From Opitutales bacterium (GTDB lineage Bacteria; Verrucomicrobiota; Verrucomicrobiia; Opitutales; T3Sed10-336), in NCBI GenBank assembly GCA_007132315.1, contig SLOW01000129.1, positions 1 to 5,524 of the forward strand: a DNA stretch of 5,524 bases, written 5' to 3'. Below, piece after piece: positions 4,387-5,524 of this stretch. The notes beneath the pieces are model-generated. The model was given only the letters and a program-made list of their open reading frames with translations, had not been told where the DNA came from and searched no databases. The stretch's first letter is position 1. The number at the start of each line of letters is the position of its first letter. The position numbers and the translations under genes were made by a program.

Positions 4387-5524
4387 ATGCACACCGAACA
4401 CCGCCGTTGCCCCGTTCTTCGTCTGATCCTTCCCCTGATCGCCGGTTACGTCGCCGCCGAGCACCTCTGGCCGGGATTGTTCCGCCCGTTCCTGGTCCTG
4501 GGGATCCTCCTCACGGCGCTCTCGATCACGCTGGCTTATGGACCCTGGGGCCGGGAGGGACTCAAGGGGCTCTGTTCGCGGACGGGCGAGGCGGCCTGGA
4601 TCGGGGTCTTTTCGGCCGCGGTGTTTTGCCTCGCGACGGCCTACTATCAACACCGCAAGAACGATCTCCCGGAATGGGATCGGCTTCCCCCGAGGGAAAC
4701 GGAACTGGAGTTCCAGGTCGAACGGCTCTTCGCCTCGTCCCGAGCCGACCACCTGTCCGGGATCGGCCGGGTGACTCGGCCGCCGCCTCTGCTGGAAGAG
4801 CTGGCCGGCAAACGGATCCATTTTTCCTTCGGCGCCGATCCGGAGATGCCCGTCCCCACACGCACCACCCGGCTGCGCTCCCGCGGGGTGCTGGAGCCGT
4901 TGGGCGGCTCGCCCACCGGGGACGGCTTCCAGCGTTTTCTGGCGCGCTCCGGCATTCAATTCCGCTTCGCTCGGGGACCCCCGCCTGAAAAGGCCCGTCC
5001 GGCCCGGACCTTTTTCCGAAGCTGCCGCAATCTCCGCGACGAGTTTGCGGCGCGCCTCCAAACCGGCGCCCCTGAAGACGCGGAGTACGTCGCGGTCTAT
5101 GTCGCCATGCTGCTCGGCCAGCGCCAGGCCCTCAGCGATAAGCAACGCTCGGTGTTCATGGGAACGGGAACGCTTCACCTGTTCGCGATCAGCGGCCTGC
5201 ACATCGGGGTGATCGCGCTCGCCCTGAAGACCGTTCTCAACGTGATGCGGGTGCCGCCGCGACCGACGGCCGCCATCGGACTCGCACTGCTGCTGCTGTA
5301 CGTGGAAATCACCGGCGGGGCGCCCTCCGCGGTGCGCGCCTTCATCATGGTCGCGTTTTTCTGGAGCGCTTCGGTTTTCGCACGGCCGGGAAACCCGGTT
5401 TCCGCCCTGGCCTGTTCGGCGGTCTGCGTCCTGCTGCTCTTCCCGTACCAGCTCTGGAACGCCGGGTTTCAGCTTTCGTACACCGTCGTCACCTCCATTC
5501 TCCTGCTCGGCCTTCCCCTCGCCC
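4387..5524 (+). CDS. comEC: ComEC/Rec2 DNA-uptake channel protein, N-terminal part (cut by window end)
   Basis: Inner-membrane channel that carries single-stranded DNA into the cytoplasm during natural transformation. The first 379 codons are present of a usual ~700-800. Residues 10-28, 31-51 and 70-88 are membrane segments. About 105-195 form the DUF4131 OB-like periplasmic domain, ending in GFQRFLARSGIQF. The Competence domain (PF03772) begins near 239 with MLLGQRQALS, then HLFAISGLHIG (264-274, the family signature), GGAPSAVRAF (310-319), and WNAGFQLSY (357-365). The frame is open to the right edge without a frameshift. An in-frame TGA at 4369-4371 and no other start codon make the ATG at 4387 the only choice. 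It has no Shine-Dalgarno (upstream is AACCCC), so translation may be weak or coupled to a short upstream ORF. It lies 190 bases after thiD and could share its transcript. The beta-lactamase-like C-terminal domain, if present, is off the window. Confidence 0.95.
   Translation, partial: MHTEHRRCPVLRLILPLIAGYVAAEHLWPGLFRPFLVLGILLTALSITLAYGPWGREGLKGLCSRTGEAAWIGVFSAAVFCLATAYYQHRKNDLPEWDRLPPRETELEFQVERLFASSRADHLSGIGRVTRPPPLLEELAGKRIHFSFGADPEMPVPTRTTRLRSRGVLEPLGGSPTGDGFQRFLARSGIQFRFARGPPPEKARPARTFFRSCRNLRDEFAARLQTGAPEDAEYVAVYVAMLLGQRQALSDKQRSVFMGTGTLHLFAISGLHIGVIALALKTVLNVMRVPPRPTAAIGLALLLLYVEITGGAPSAVRAFIMVAFFWSASVFARPGNPVSALACSAVCVLLLFPYQLWNAGFQLSYTVVTSILLLGLPLA

Noticed and set aside
3237..4394. 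385-codon minus-strand frame opposite thiD
   Set aside because: Shadow of thiD: no recognisable motif, and all ThiD signature residues are on the plus strand.
4285..5202. 305-codon minus-strand frame opposite comEC
   Set aside because: Low-complexity Arg/Glu/Gly-rich antisense of the comEC frame, which has every family signature and is uninterrupted.

Overview
The window is high-GC bacterial DNA with compact, mostly ordinary housekeeping genes. Three genes on the minus strand (SDR oxidoreductase, then a four-helix membrane protein of the PF04020 'phage holin' family, then dihydrolipoamide dehydrogenase) are divergent from two on the plus strand (thiD, then comEC, which runs off the right edge). 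There are no phage, CRISPR, transposase, tRNA or rRNA signatures. The wording of ThiD (DTHGSGC active-site loop), ComEC (HLFAISGLHIGVIA, GGAPSAVRAF) and Lpd (CTYCQPQVAS) reminds me of Verrucomicrobiota, perhaps the Opitutae. That is recall of family sequences, not a search, so treat the phylum as a moderate guess. A Gram-negative, GC-rich bacterium is safer.

Layout: 1-391 lies downstream of lpd and holds no complete gene. It contains two inverted repeats and, at 276-373, what looks like the first ~33 codons of an MBL-fold metallo-hydrolase cut off just before lpd. 392-1795 (-) is lpd; 1839-2300 (-) is the PF04020 membrane protein, 43 bases upstream of lpd and probably on the same transcript; 2454-3143 (-) is the SDR. 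3144-3353 is a 210-base divergent regulatory region with an imperfect 42-bp tandem duplication, a good -10 box and a potentially structured thiD leader. 3354-4196 (+) is thiD, probably starting at TTG. 4197-4386 is a 190-base gap with an interrupted palindrome and very short ORFs, one of which (4333-4371) reads like the RuvC start motif. 4387-5524 (+) is the first 379 codons of comEC.

The genes do not form one pathway. Lpd is the E3 flavoprotein of 2-oxoacid dehydrogenase and glycine cleavage complexes, but no E1, E2 or gcv gene is in view. ThiD makes the pyrimidine half of thiamine diphosphate, the cofactor of the E1 enzymes that Lpd serves; this link is suggestive only. ComEC is the inner-membrane channel for DNA uptake in transformation. 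The most worthwhile non-coding signal is the thiD leader: nested stems, followed by a pyrimidine tract able to pair over 7 bp with the thiD ribosome binding site, or alternatively to fold locally and leave it free. It has no TPP-riboswitch consensus.
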